This document shows, in pieces, positions 15,688-27,000 of a DNA stretch of 54,425 nt. The notes under the pieces are model-generated. The model was given only the letters and a program-made list of their open reading frames with translations. It was not told where the DNA came from and did no database searches. A program made the position numbers and the translations under genes. Source of the stretch: Akkermansia muciniphila (GTDB lineage: Bacteria > Verrucomicrobiota > Verrucomicrobiia > Verrucomicrobiales > Akkermansiaceae). How positions within the stretch are numbered: the first letter of the stretch is position 1; each line of letters begins with the position of its first letter. The stretch lies in the NCBI GenBank assembly GCA_945874895.1, contig CAMCIC010000020.1:1-54425 (forward strand). The letters are read 5' to 3'.

Positions 15688-16866
15688 ATGTTTTTCACAC
15701 CGAAATGGAAAAAGGAAACGCAACTGCTGCTCAAGGGAGCGCAAAAGTTTCTGCATTACAAACGCGACCTACTCAAACAGGACCGCATCGATGAGATCGA
15801 ATCGCGGCTCAGTGACCTGCGGGCGGCCTTGAAGTCCGGTAAACGCGACGCGGTGGATGAATGCTCCAAGCAATTGCGCGCCACATGTGAGAATGCCCTC
15901 CCCCACCACAGCGCACCACGTTGGTTCGAGGAAAATGTAGAAGTGATTTTTGTCGCTCTGGTGGTAGCCTTGGGCCTTCGTTCCTACATCATCCAGCCAT
16001 TCCGCATTCCCACGGGATCCATGCAACCGACGCTCAATGGCATCATCGCCACCCATCACCCCGAGAAAAACTACGAGCAACCATGGGTGGGCAAGCAGGT
16101 CTACGATTGGGCATTGCGCGGGCGGCGCTGGTATCAATACAAGGCACCAACATCCGGTCGCATCGTCGGGCGGGTCGATGTATCCAAGCTGTTTTTTTCG
16201 CGCACCAAGATTCTCTTCGATGACGGAACATCCATGGTTTTCCCGGCACCCATCAACGAAACCGATCAGGCCATGAATGGCGGCCTCAGTCAGATGAGTT
16301 GCATCGGCAAAAGCTTCAAGAAAGGGGATGTCATGTTCCAAGGAACGGTCGATGGCGGAGACCTCGTGCTGGTCGACAAAATTTCCTATCATTTCCGCAA
16401 ACCCGTTCGGGGAGAAGTGTATGTCTTCGATACGCTGGGCATTGAGCGGCGCATCGGCAAGTTCAGCGGCAGCGATCAGGCCAAGGCCACCCACTACATC
16501 AAACGTCTCTGCGGTGTGCCGGGTGATACACTTGCGATCGAAAGTCCCCACCTCTATGTGAACGGCAAAATTGCCAGTGAAAAAGGCATCAACAAGGTCT
16601 TCGAGTTTCCCAACCAAGGGCGCATGGGGGGACATGGCTATTCTTACGGCGATCACCCGCTGGCGGAAATCCTCCAGTCGGGAGACGAACTCAAACTTGC
16701 CGCGACTGCTCCGCGAGGAATGCGCGAATACGCAGCCTTAGGAGACAATTCGGGCAACTCGCTGGATTCCCGTTACTGGGGAACGGTCAAGGAGTTCAAT
16801 CTCGTCGGACCAGCACTCTTCGCCCTCTGGCCGATCACAACAGGACACTGGGGTTTGATCAAATGA
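15688..16866 (+). CDS. lepB: Signal peptidase I
   Basis: LepB removes signal peptides from Sec/Tat substrates. The 392 residues are longer than usual because about 80 charged, helical residues precede the membrane helix (about 83-98). The S26 Ser/Lys dyad is present: Ser111 in 'IPTGSMQPTL' and Lys272 in 'HYIKRLCGVPGD'; box E 'GDNSGNSLDSRYWG' follows near residue 350. A long insertion (about 120-230) lies between the Ser box and the Lys box. The squalene/phytoene synthase start overlaps its stop by 4 nt. Confidence 0.95.
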   Translation: MFFTPKWKKETQLLLKGAQKFLHYKRDLLKQDRIDEIESRLSDLRAALKSGKRDAVDECSKQLRATCENALPHHSAPRWFEENVEVIFVALVVALGLRSYIIQPFRIPTGSMQPTLNGIIATHHPEKNYEQPWVGKQVYDWALRGRRWYQYKAPTSGRIVGRVDVSKLFFSRTKILFDDGTSMVFPAPINETDQAMNGGLSQMSCIGKSFKKGDVMFQGTVDGGDLVLVDKISYHFRKPVRGEVYVFDTLGIERRIGKFSGSDQAKATHYIKRLCGVPGDTLAIESPHLYVNGKIASEKGINKVFEFPNQGRMGGHGYSYGDHPLAEILQSGDELKLAATAPRGMREYAALGDNSGNSLDSRYWGTVKEFNLVGPALFALWPITTGHWGLIK

Positions 16867-17678
16867 CCTCATCGGAAATCACTCGCAAGGCAAAATCCAA
16901 CCTCGCCTTCGCACTCCACATTCTCCCGCGCGAAAGGCGCGAGGACATGGTGGTGTTTTATGCCTACTGCCGGGTGATTGACGATATCGCAGATGAGGAA
17001 AGCCGGCCAGTGGCGCAGCGGATCAGCGACCTACAAGCATGGCGGCACGGTCTCGAAAACGGCTTTGCCGCGCCCACCGCGTTCGAACAAGAAGTCATCG
17101 CACTACAAAAAAAATACGCCATCCCCACCGACCTGCTGGTTGCGATCATCGATGGTTGCATGATGGACACCAGCCCCCAACGTTTCCAAACGTGGCAGGA
17201 ACTTCAAGGCTACACCTGGAAAGTGGCATGCGCGGTGGGACTGATTTCGTTGAAGCTTTTCGGCGCGATCGATCCGCAGTCTGAATCCTATGCGGTGGCG
17301 TTGGGTCATGCCTTGCAACTGACCAATATCCTGCGCGACATCGGTGAAGACATCGATAACGGCGGACGCATGTATCTTCCTTTGGCTGATTTGCAACAAT
17401 TCGGACTTAGCGAAGTCGACCTCATGCAAAAGACCTACGACGACCGCTTCGTCGCACTGATGAAACATGAAGCCGCGCGCGCCCAGAGCCTTTATGAAGA
17501 GGCGCACCAAAACTTGCCGACCGGCGATCGCAAAGCCCTGATGGCCGCAGAGGTCATGCGCGAAATCTATCAAACCGTTCTGGAACAAATGCAGGCCGAT
17601 GGTTTCCGCGTTTTCGAAAAACGCTATTCGTTATCGAGTTTTCGCAAGATGGCCATCCTCGCCAAGCACATGATCTAA
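16863..17678 (+). CDS. Squalene/phytoene synthase family protein (HpnD-like)
   Basis: The 271-residue enzyme joins two prenyl diphosphates head to head. Both aspartate-rich motifs are present: DDIADE (residues 40-45) and 'NILRDIGEDIDNGGRMYLP' (about 156-174), with the family 'YCRVIDDIAD' context. Length and motif form fit presqualene diphosphate synthase (HpnD) or phytoene synthase; no hpn or crt partner is adjacent, so the product is not decided. ATGA overlap couples it to lepB. It ends 3 bases before the convergent queD. Confidence 0.85.
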   Translation: MTSSEITRKAKSNLAFALHILPRERREDMVVFYAYCRVIDDIADEESRPVAQRISDLQAWRHGLENGFAAPTAFEQEVIALQKKYAIPTDLLVAIIDGCMMDTSPQRFQTWQELQGYTWKVACAVGLISLKLFGAIDPQSESYAVALGHALQLTNILRDIGEDIDNGGRMYLPLADLQQFGLSEVDLMQKTYDDRFVALMKHEAARAQSLYEEAHQNLPTGDRKALMAAEVMREIYQTVLEQMQADGFRVFEKRYSLSSFRKMAILAKHMI

Positions 17679-17681
17679 CGA

Positions 17682-18047
17682 TCAAAACTCGCCCCGGAAC
17701 GAACAACTTGCCGTGGGCGTCTCGTAAATGCAAATCTCATCGAGTCCCGGCAACTGGGCCTCGATCTTACGCCAGAACCATGCACACATTTTTTCGATCG
17801 TGGGACTCTCCAGACCCTCGATGTCATTCAAATACCCGTGGTCCAGGAGTTCGATCAAGGGATTCATCGCATCTGATATTCTCTTGTGATCATAGATCCA
17901 ACCGATCGATTCATCGACCTCGCCTTCCACGGTAACGGTAACCTTGAAACTATGGCCATGCATGTTGCGGCACTTGTGCCCCTCGGGCAGGCTGGGCAGG
18001 GTGTGTGCAGCTTCGAATCGGAATTCCTTGGTCAGGCGTGCGCGCAT
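17682..18047 (-). CDS. queD: 6-carboxy-5,6,7,8-tetrahydropterin synthase
   Basis: QueD converts dihydroneopterin triphosphate to CPH4 on the way to queuosine/7-deazaguanines. The 121 residues match the family. Zinc ligands His15, His30 and His32 and the catalytic Cys26 are visible in 'EAAH' and 'CRNMHGH'; the C-terminal 'IYETPTASCSFRGEF' holds the conserved Glu. No queC, queE or queF is adjacent. It lies 12 nt after murJ on the same strand. Confidence 0.93.
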   Translation of the reverse strand: MRARLTKEFRFEAAHTLPSLPEGHKCRNMHGHSFKVTVTVEGEVDESIGWIYDHKRISDAMNPLIELLDHGYLNDIEGLESPTIEKMCAWFWRKIEAQLPGLDEICIYETPTASCSFRGEF

Positions 18048-18059
18048 GAGGTCACTGAA

Positions 18060-19709
18060 TCATTTCCCCGCCTTCGGCGCAAATCTTTTCAAGCCCGGAA
18101 TCCGCCGCAACAACATGCCGAGGCAGTCGCGGGCCTCGCTCACGCCCAAGACATAGCAGAGACCGAAATACACACCTGCACCTATGGCAATGACCACACC
18201 AAGCGCAATCGCTTGGAACAGCCAGCCCATGTCCCCCAGAGTCGAGAGCACATGGCGGTTCGCAGCCCAGCAGATGCCCCCCATCAAAGCGGCGGCGATC
18301 GCGCAGCGCGCTAAGGTGGCAACCAGCGAACGCCACGACATTTCCTCGACGAAGCGCCGCAAGGTCGATACCAGCAGAACAAAGTTCCATGCCGCGATCA
18401 GACTTGTGGTGAGCGCCAGAGATTCATGCCCCCAATGCATGACGCGGACAAAATACCAGTTCAAAGCGAAGTTCATCACCATGGACACGAAGCTGATCGC
18501 CATCGGCACCCAGCGTTTGTCGATCGCATAGAAGGCAGGTTGAACGATCTTGATCCAGCTGTAGCACACCAGACCGTATGCATAGCACTGCAGCGCGGAC
18601 GAAATCATCATGGTGCTGCGATGATGCATGTCGCCGCCTTTGAAAATGACGGCCACCAGAGGAGTTGCGAGCAGACAAAGCCCCACTGCGCAGGGTAAGA
18701 CCAGAATGGTCACCAGATTGATTCCGCGCAGAAGTGTGGGGGCAAATTGAGTTCCGATTCCGCCTACAGCAGCACGCGAAAGCGCTGGCAACGTGACGGT
18801 CGCCACAGCAACGCCGAACACCCCGATCGGTAGCTGCATCAGACGGAAAGCGTAGTTCAGAGCTGATACCCCACCCTCACCCGTGCTGGTCGCAAACATC
18901 GCATTTACCATCACATTCACCTGCACCGCACTGGCCGCAATCATCGCCGGGCCCATGAGCGCTAGGATTTTTTTCACTCCTGCATCACGCCACATCATGT
19001 CCCAACGAAACCGGAAGCCTGCTCTGCGCAACGCGGGGAACTGAACCACCAGTTGCCCCATCCCCCCTAACAGAACGCCGCAACTGATGCCGATCAGACT
19101 TTTCTCCCCCCACTGCGGATCGAGCCAGTAGCCGATCGCACCGCCACCGATGATGCAGCCGAGATTGAAAAAACAAGATGCCAGCGCCGGCATGCCGAAA
19201 ACCTGCTTGGCATTGAGCATGCCCATCACCAACGCGGCCAAACTGACGAGCAGAAGGAAAGGATACATGATACGGGCCAACAGCACGATCAGGTCCCGCT
19301 GCTCGGGGCCGAACGAACGATCCGCAAATGACAGAATCAAATCCACGATCCAAGGGGCTGCCAGCACGCCCAGTAAAGTCACTCCACTCATCGCCACGAC
19401 GACGAGCGAAAGCACTCGATTGGCTAAGGCCCAAGCCGATGCGTCACCCTCTTCTTTCAGTCGCTTGGAAAATGTCGTGACAAAGGCTTGAGATAAGGCC
19501 CCCTCCGCAAAAAGATCGCGCAATAGATTGGGGATCTTAAAGGCGAGATTGAAACAATCTGCCAAAACACTGGTGCCAAAAAGCCGCACCATAAAAATAT
19601 CACGCAACAACCCAAGCACTCGGCTCAGCATCACCGCTAGACCAATCTTGCCCGTGGCCTTCCCCGCCTTGCGGTTCTCATCGGCTGCACTGGTAGGTTC
19701 TTCGGCCAT
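18060..19709 (-). CDS. murJ: Lipid II flippase MurJ
   Basis: MurJ moves lipid II across the inner membrane for peptidoglycan synthesis. The 549 residues have about 14 membrane helices of the MviN/MOP fold, with the typical opening 'GLAVMLSRVLGLLRDIFM' and 'FNLAFKIPNLLRDLFAEGALSQAFV', including the conserved Arg residues. Its presence indicates a peptidoglycan-making cell. The N-terminal 20 residues are charged and cytoplasmic. It is flanked on the same strand by a polyprenyl diphosphate synthase (16 nt upstream), which makes the lipid-carrier precursor, so the pairing is functionally sensible. Confidence 0.95.
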   Translation of the reverse strand: MAEEPTSAADENRKAGKATGKIGLAVMLSRVLGLLRDIFMVRLFGTSVLADCFNLAFKIPNLLRDLFAEGALSQAFVTTFSKRLKEEGDASAWALANRVLSLVVVAMSGVTLLGVLAAPWIVDLILSFADRSFGPEQRDLIVLLARIMYPFLLLVSLAALVMGMLNAKQVFGMPALASCFFNLGCIIGGGAIGYWLDPQWGEKSLIGISCGVLLGGMGQLVVQFPALRRAGFRFRWDMMWRDAGVKKILALMGPAMIAASAVQVNVMVNAMFATSTGEGGVSALNYAFRLMQLPIGVFGVAVATVTLPALSRAAVGGIGTQFAPTLLRGINLVTILVLPCAVGLCLLATPLVAVIFKGGDMHHRSTMMISSALQCYAYGLVCYSWIKIVQPAFYAIDKRWVPMAISFVSMVMNFALNWYFVRVMHWGHESLALTTSLIAAWNFVLLVSTLRRFVEEMSWRSLVATLARCAIAAALMGGICWAANRHVLSTLGDMGWLFQAIALGVVIAIGAGVYFGLCYVLGVSEARDCLGMLLRRIPGLKRFAPKAGK

Positions 19710-19725
19710 GCGATCGGTCCCGTTA

Positions 19726-20733
19726 TCAGCGACGGCACTTTTCTAACAAAGATCCGAGAAAACGGGCGATTTGGTGAAGAGCCTTTGAGCTCTCGTTCTC
19801 GGGTAGCACGGAAAGATCATCATGACATTTGTTGAGGAGACCCTTGGCCGTATCGATGGCACTCTCCACTGCGCCCTCGTATTCAGCGATGCCAACCAGC
19901 ACCGGCAGATCCAGCGATTGCTGATTGATGATACGGGCGGTGAGCTTCATGCGTTGGGCATCACTGGCCGACTCTAACAAATTCAAAATGGGCAGGGTCA
20001 ACTTGCCTTTCTCAAGATCGGTGCGCAAGGTCTTACCCACATCCTTTTCATCCCCCACCAAGTCCAGGCAATCATCGTAAATCTGATAGACGGCACCCAG
20101 TCTCATGCCATAGTCATACATGCGTTTTTCCACTTCCTCGCTCGCGCCGGACAGCTTTGCAGAAAGACCCGCAGCCGCCGCGAAAAGAGCGCCGGTTTTC
20201 ATTTCCATGATCTGGAAATATTCCTCCTTGGTCAGAGTGAGATCAAAGCGGCGCTGGGTCTGCATGATTTCCCCCTGACACACCTCGCGTGCGGCGTGAC
20301 CCACTTTTCGACAAATGTCGATCGAATCGAAGTCCGTGGCCAAGGTCAAAGCATGAGAAAACAAGGCATCTCCTAACAACACCGAAAGACCATTGCCCCA
20401 CTTCGCATTCGCAGTAGGCACCATGCGGCGGGTGGTAGCACCATCGATGATATCATCATGAACCAAGGTGGCCATGTGGATGAGCTCCAGAATCACACCA
20501 ATCTTGCGATGCTCCTCACGCGCTTCGCCCAAGGCTCCCCCTGTCAATACCGCAAGGGCCGGCCGAATGCGCTTGCCCGAGGTATTGCACACGTAGGAAA
20601 CGTAAGGCTCGACCATAGGATCGAAGGCGCGCACTTGTTCGCGGATGGCCACTTCTACCAACTCAAGATGCGGACGCACCAGTTCGAATGGAAAAGAGTC
20701 GCTGTGTCCCTGCTGCGTAGTGATGACTGACAT
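19726..20733 (-). CDS. Polyprenyl diphosphate synthase
   Basis: This 335-residue trans-prenyltransferase carries both Asp-rich motifs: FARM 'VHDDIIDGATTRR' (Asp93, Asp94, Asp97) and SARM 'YQIYDDCLDLVGDEKDVGKT'. Small residues before the FARM (MATL) and the overall form fit long-chain synthases (IspB/HepT-type, for quinone side chains) more than FPP synthase, but the chain length is not certain. A CRP-type palindrome lies 14 nt upstream of the ATG. murJ follows after 16 nt. Confidence 0.9.
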   Translation of the reverse strand: MSVITTQQGHSDSFPFELVRPHLELVEVAIREQVRAFDPMVEPYVSYVCNTSGKRIRPALAVLTGGALGEAREEHRKIGVILELIHMATLVHDDIIDGATTRRMVPTANAKWGNGLSVLLGDALFSHALTLATDFDSIDICRKVGHAAREVCQGEIMQTQRRFDLTLTKEEYFQIMEMKTGALFAAAAGLSAKLSGASEEVEKRMYDYGMRLGAVYQIYDDCLDLVGDEKDVGKTLRTDLEKGKLTLPILNLLESASDAQRMKLTARIINQQSLDLPVLVGIAEYEGAVESAIDTAKGLLNKCHDDLSVLPENESSKALHQIARFLGSLLEKCRR

Positions 20734-20746
20734 GTGTGCTGAAGCT

Positions 20747-20762
20747 TGTGAAACATTTCACA
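20747..20762. promoter_or_regulatory. CRP/FNR-type palindrome upstream of polyprenyl synthase
   Basis: The site TGTGAAACATTTCACA is a perfect 7-2-7 inverted repeat and fits the CRP consensus TGTGA-N6-TCACA exactly. It lies 14-29 bases upstream of the polyprenyl synthase ATG, a position more typical of repression than activation. No CRP-family gene is in the window, so the binder is unknown. Confidence 0.5.
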
Positions 20763-20998
20763 GGCATGCCACTTTAGCAAGTAAGAACCCGCTGCATTTT
20801 GCGGGATTCCGCGGCAGCCAAATCCACCCGCCCCCCCCTCCCAGAACACTCCGATTCACCCATGCCGTTCGGAAAAATGGCAAATTTCTTTCCCATCTGA
20901 TGCTCTGCAAGCAGCGACGACGGATGTGAGGACTCGATCAGAGATCGCTCTCTTTCCCCCCAGTTTCATCCGCTGAGAGAACGAGAAAGATCAAACAA
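20763..20998. other. Remainder of intergenic region before the polyprenyl synthase gene
   Basis: About 330 bases separate the polyprenyl synthase start (20733) and the giant PATR gene end (21064). Apart from the palindrome at 20747-20762 and the terminator at 20999-21031, I see a C-run and pyrimidine-rich tracts near 20830-20845 and 20950-20965, and no gene or RNA I can support. Both flanking genes are on the minus strand, so the promoter of the synthase must lie here. Confidence 0.4.
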
Positions 20999-21031
20999 AC
21001 ATCCGGCTTTCCCGCAGGAAGAGCCGGATGT
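20999..21031 (-). terminator. Intrinsic terminator of the giant PATR gene
   Basis: A 10-bp stem (ACATCCGGCT / AGCCGGATGT) with a further TTCC/GGAA pairing near the loop lies 33 nt after the stop codon. On the minus strand it is followed by TTTGTTTGATCTTT, so it is a good Rho-independent terminator. Confidence 0.85.
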
Positions 21032-21063
21032 TGTGCATCGATCGTTGCCGATTTGACTTTGCT

Positions 21064-24000
21064 TTACTGCGCCGCGCCTATCGTGACGGCCAAACGAGCG
21101 AATTTCTTGGTATCCGCTCCCATCGGCACCGTCAGGGTGATGGTCTGGGTATTGTCAGGTGCATTGTCAACCACGGTAACTCCTGGGTTGTTCGTCACAG
21201 GAGCATCTGGCACGGCAAAGAAGTTCGCGCCACTCGTCGGCCAGGTTTCCAAGTCTGCATTGACTTGAACCGCCACTGCCACATCGGGCGTAATCGACTC
21301 CTTGCTGCGGGTAAACGTGAAGATCAGGTTAGCACCATCACTGGTTACTTGCGGCAACTTATTACGATCACTCGTATCTTTGGTGCCACCCAGAACGTAT
21401 TCCACTCCGTTGCTGACACCATCGCCATCGAAGTCATCGTTGGCATTGCCGGTAGGTGCGTTCACAGAAGCCCATGAATTGTATCCAGACTTCGCAATCT
21501 TGATGACTCCAGCAGTGCTGTAATCGATCTCATAACCGGCAGGCAAGGCGGGCGAAATGGTGAACTCACCGGTGCGAGTTCCCGTGTAGGTCGCAATCGT
21601 GTAGCTCGATGCAGTCATCGTCCCACTAATGGCGAGCGTGGATCCTGTGAGGTCGAGATTGCCATTGACGGCCAAGACATCCGTTTCCGTGCCATCCACA
21701 TCACAGGAGTAGCTGCCTGCGAGCGCAAGTGCACCCGTGGTCAGTTGGCCGACTGTCACACCCGGATCAATGGTGGCTGAGCTAAGCACCGTGACGGTGC
21801 CGGAGATGCTGCCCGTTCCGCCGAGCACCGCGCCGGCACTCACAGAAACCGAGCTCGTTCCCGTTGCTGAGCCAGAAGTATTGTTGGCCAACAAGGTGCC
21901 TGCCGCCACAGTAGTCGCGCCTTCGTAGGTGTTGCTACCCGTGAGGGTCAGAGTGCCGCCAGCATTCTTGGTCAAGGTTCCGGTTCCGGAAATTGCGTTG
22001 GCTACCGTGAGAGCATCACTGCGATTGAAGATCAAGCTCGCATTGTTGGTCACTGCGCCCGAACCCAAAGTTCCCGCTGTGCCACCAGAGCCAATCTCAA
22101 GGCTACCCGCGCTGATGAGAGTCGCACCTTCGTAGGTGTTGCTACCCGTGAGGGTCGTCACCCCTGTGCCCTGCTGGGTAAGCGTTCCCGTGCCGGAGAT
22201 ATCCCCCGCAATGGCCAGAGCTGAATCGCGAAGGAGCACCAGGGCCGCATTGTTCACAACGGCACCACTGCCCATCGTTCCAGTAGCGCCGCCAGAGCCG
22301 ATCTGCAGAGTGCCCCCATTGATCGTAGTGGTTCCCGTGTGGGTGTTGTCACCTGTGAGCGTCAAGCGACCTGCAGTCACGGTAACGGCCCCATCGGTCA
22401 CAATCGAGTCCACCAGAGTCAGCGCACCAAGACCCGCCTTGGTAAAGGGTTTGTTGATGTTGCCATCCGTGCCGCTGAAGGTGAGCGAAGCCGTCTCACT
22501 CACGACATCAATGGTCTTGTTCTGGCTGCCAGTATCAATCCACAGGTTACGAGCAGTGGTCTCAGCACCAGTGCCGGTGTATCGGAACGTCGCGTCATTC
22601 GCGATGCCCAAGTAGCCCGTGCCAATGCGACCCGCAGAAGCCACATCGGCCACGGAAGCCGCTTCCAAAACGCCGCCGTTCACAGCAGTTCCGCCAGTGT
22701 AGCTGTTGTCCGCACCTGTAAGAGTGAGTGTTCCCACGCCAGTTTTCACCAAACTACCAGCGTTGGTAACATTCCCTGATAGGGTCAGGTCAGCCGCTGG
22801 CGAGGAAGTAGCATCAGAGACGTTCCAGTTCGCATTTCCCACTTGGCTGACGCGGCAGGCAACGGTGGAAGCCGATGTTCCGGTTACCGACCAGGCTGTA
22901 GCCGAATTGGAAGCTCGCATTTCGCTGGCGCCGTTAATCGTGCCTCCATTCAGTGACAATTGAATAAAATACTGTTCCTGATTGAGGGTCAAGGTTCCTC
23001 CGTTAATCACGAATGACTCGGTCATATTGACATTGTCACCGCCGAAGGCATGCGCAGCTCCAGCAGGCACGACTAGGGTTCCCGCAGCATTGATCGTTAC
23101 CACACCGTTACCCTCCATACGGTTCGCACTGAAACCACCCCCTGTGGCGGTGACGGTTCCTGCATTAACGACGAGGTTGGTAGAAAGTGATGCACTCAGG
23201 CTCAAATTGCCAGTACCGTTTTGTGCCACTGTTCCCGCACCAGTCGTGGCGCGACTCAGGGTCTGAGCATCCGAGCGGTTGATTTCCAGTGTTCCAGCAG
23301 AACCAATCGTAATGTTTCCTGCGCCACCCAGAGCGCCCGTTGTGCCGCCATTGCCGACGCGAACCGTTCCAGCGTTGATGGTCACTGCGCCAATGTAGGT
23401 GTTATTGTTCAACAATGTGACCGTGCCCGTATTGAACTTCTGGAACGTGCCAGAACCCGTAATCGGATCACCTTGCAGCGTGTAATTCGCCTCAGCATCA
23501 AACTGAACCGAAGAGGGATTGATCGTGCCAGCCAACGTAACGTTGGGAGTCGCGGCGCCGATGTCAGTGAATCGAACCGAATCAAGGTCGTAGAAATTGC
23601 TGGGCGAAGCATTGCTGAGTGTCTCCCAGTTCGCTGTGGTATTCACGTCCCAAGTGCCGTTGACATCACCTTTCCACAACACGGAATCGAGCCCCTCGAT
23701 CACCACATTTACCACCGTGTTCACGGTATCGTTTTCCAAGCTCAAAATGTAGTGAGGATTGCCGGCCGCGGTGGCTGTGAGTCCATCGAAGCCTGCAGCA
23801 CCGCCAATCGTGCCATTGTAATCGATGAGCGGGATTCTATCTCCTGCAAACAAGTCGCTGCCTGGAATCACGGTCATAGCCGTAGGACTGTCGACGTTGA
23901 AAGCATCCGTTCCAGAAACGAGGAACCGGTCGCCGTATGCGCCACCGTTGTAGTTGGCGCGGAAGGTGGGATTGCCACCGTTGAGAGTCAGTGATCTCAC

Positions 24001-27000
24001 ACTCACAGACGCTGCTGTCGCAGGGATGCCAGGCTGAATCACAGCGCCAGCGGATGACGCCACGGTTGCCGCGGACCATGCGGTCGAGCCGAAATATACT
24101 GTCCCTGCGGTAGCTGTAGCCGTTCCAGAGAAAGAACCACCCCCCGTGAGCACGAGAGTTCCCGCTCCCGTCTTGGTGAAGCCACCAGCGCCCGAGAGAG
24201 CACCGCTGAGAGTGACAGTGCGTGCCGTCGTGCTGTTCACCGAATCCAGCGTGTTGATGGTCACGTTTCCGCCCGTGCCGGTGAGGTTCATGGGCGTGGA
24301 GGAAGACCAGTCAGCACTTGCACCGAGCACACCACCGCCCAAGTTCACGATGGCCGTGCCAGGATTGCGAATCCCCCATTTGCCGATGTTCAGGCGACCG
24401 CCCGTCAAGTTAAGCGTGTCTTGGGTCGTCCCTCCCCGTCCATTGATGACCAAGGAACTGGTATTGACCACACCCGTTCCGGAAATGTTCAGATTGCCTG
24501 TGCCATCGATACCAATAAAGAGGTTCGCTTGCACTTCACTCGTGGCACTGGTCGCAGTATCCGGTTGATTCAAAGAGCCTGCTGAGATGTTGTAAACGTT
24601 GGCTGTCGTCCCCGCCCAGTGACCCAAACGAATGTCGTTCGTCACAGTCAGATTTCCCGCTGTATGGTTGATGGTGTGGTTGTTATTCGTACTCTCCTGC
24701 ATTCTGAGTACGCCCACGGTGCCAGAACCAATGGCAATGTTCGTGGTTCCAGTCCAGAATCTCAGGCCGCCTGGTACTGTGAGAGTAGCACTGTTCAGAT
24801 TGGTTGTAATGTTTCCACCCACCCGGAATTCGGAGCCTGTGCCCAAAATGACATTGCCGTTGAATGTCTGAGATCCACCGTTGCTCTGCAAACCAATTCC
24901 CCCTGAGATGCCAGAGATATTGATATCTCTGTTGACGATGAGCACACCCGAGTTGTCCGGCTTATTGAAAGAGCCGGTTCCCGTGATGGCACCATCGATG
25001 GTGAGAGTATTGCCCGCGCCGGGGTCATAGCTTGTGCTGCCAGTGCCCCCTTGAAAGATCCCTTGCGTGGCACTGCCAATCGTGCCACTTGTTAGCGCTG
25101 TGATGGTGCCGAGTTGCAAGGTCGATGCATTGGTGCCCGTTCCTAGGGTGATCACATCCGCTCCCGTAGCCGTGCCGAGAGCCGCATTGTTTTCGATACG
25201 AAGCGTGCCCGTCGTGTTGATGATTTTTCCGCTGAATGCTGATGCCGTGTTCTGAAGCACCAAGGTGTTAGCACCAGCACGCGTGATGTTGCCAGATCCG
25301 GCAAGAGCACCATCAATGACCAAGTTGCCATCGGTTTGGAAATTGACATCACCGGCCGCTGTAATCGTGCCCGTCCATGTGCCATTGCCACCACCGATGT
25401 TGATCAACTGGGTTCCCGCGTTGAGAGTCACGTCGTTCGGGATGGTGCGGACGCCCCATGTTCCTAGGGCCGATCCGGTGTTGTTGACGACGATGGGATT
25501 ATTGCCAGATGAGGTATCCACATCCTCAAAGCCAAGTCGTCCCGCATTGACGACATACGTCACACCCGTAGCAGGCCCACGAGCTTGGATCGAGTTTGTG
25601 CCGACTTTTGTCAGAGTAAAGCCGTTGCCATTGATCGCTCCTCTTCCGGCTATGTTGGCATGTCCAATGTCAAAACGGCCCGTTCCACCGATGGAAGCAT
25701 CGCCCGTGAGATTGAGGGTCTTGACACCGCCACTGGATGCCACATCCGTAGCAACGGCCGCTGTGTTATGGATGGCACCAGCATTCGCCACGCCGGTCCC
25801 CTGAATATTATAGGTGTAGCCTCCTGTGGCAACACCGCCTGGGCTCTGACCGTTGATGTTGACGGAAGCGCCATTAGCAATCGTCACACCGGAAGAAACA
25901 CCAAAGGCATCACGGCTGCCCATAGACAAGGTCCCCTCATTGACCGCGATCGCACCAGTGAAGTTCTGCCCGTTGGCACCGCCCAAGGTCACGGTGTTCG
26001 TGCCGTTTTTGGTAATGCCCGTCGTGCCGACAATTTTCCCTGTGGTGGCAACGAGGCTGTAACTGAAATTGCTGTTATTAAAAGTGATGCTGAAAGGCTG
26101 CACGTCGACAGCCATGTTGACCGTCTGGTTGGCACCTGGGCCGTCGTTAAAGATGACACCATCGCCAAAGAAGAACCTTGATGCAGCAGGAACGGAGTTG
26201 TTCCAGTTGCTGGTGGTGTTCACATCCCAGTTTGCGCCACCGGTTCCGGTCCAGGTCAGATCCGTATTGCCTAGGGTGAGTTCTACGTTCGTAGCATTCA
26301 CCGTAAAGGAAGGGTTGCGATAGCTGGCAGAATTGGCGAGAGCAAAGTTAGACACTGTCGCCAGAGTGCTACCGAAGTTCAGAACTCGAATGGGCCCCGA
26401 TCCCGGAGATCCACCCGCGAAGCTCACTGTGGCGATACCCGTCATGGTGAGATCACCAGAGGCGGTCAGAGCCTCGCTAGTTCCGGGATTGATCACCAAG
26501 TTCCCCGCACCCGAGTAGGTCAGTGAACTCATCGAGCCTTCACCCCGCAGGGTGGTTCCCGCGGCCATGGTCACAGCGGACCCCGTGACAGCGCCCGTGA
26601 GGTTGAGCGTGGATGTACCGTTGACATTGACTGCTCCGCCGCCAGTCTGTGTGCCCAGAATGTTGAAGGTGCCTGCCGTAATGGTCGTAGTGCCTGAGTA
26701 ACTGTTGGTTCCGCTGAGGGTGTTGGTACCATTCAAGGCCGTAATGGCCAAGGAAGTAGCTGTGCCGTTGGAAATGTTGCCACTCAGTGTAGACCCAGTA
26801 GCGGCATTGGCTGTTCCCAGGGTCAATGTCATGGCACTGGCTGCGCCGCCGGCGACCGCTCCGGTCAGCGTTCCGCCATCACCACCGATGGTTGTGTCTC
26901 CGGCCAAAGTGATACTGCCATCAACGGTAGTGGCAAGACGGATCGCTCCCCGCGCCTCGGAGTTACCCGTTCCTGAAACTGTGATGCCACCAGAAAAACT

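Noticed and set aside
15769-16656. 295-codon open frame opposite lepB
   Set aside because: It is antisense to a certain gene, and its protein has no recognisable domain and an odd His/Asp/Gly composition.
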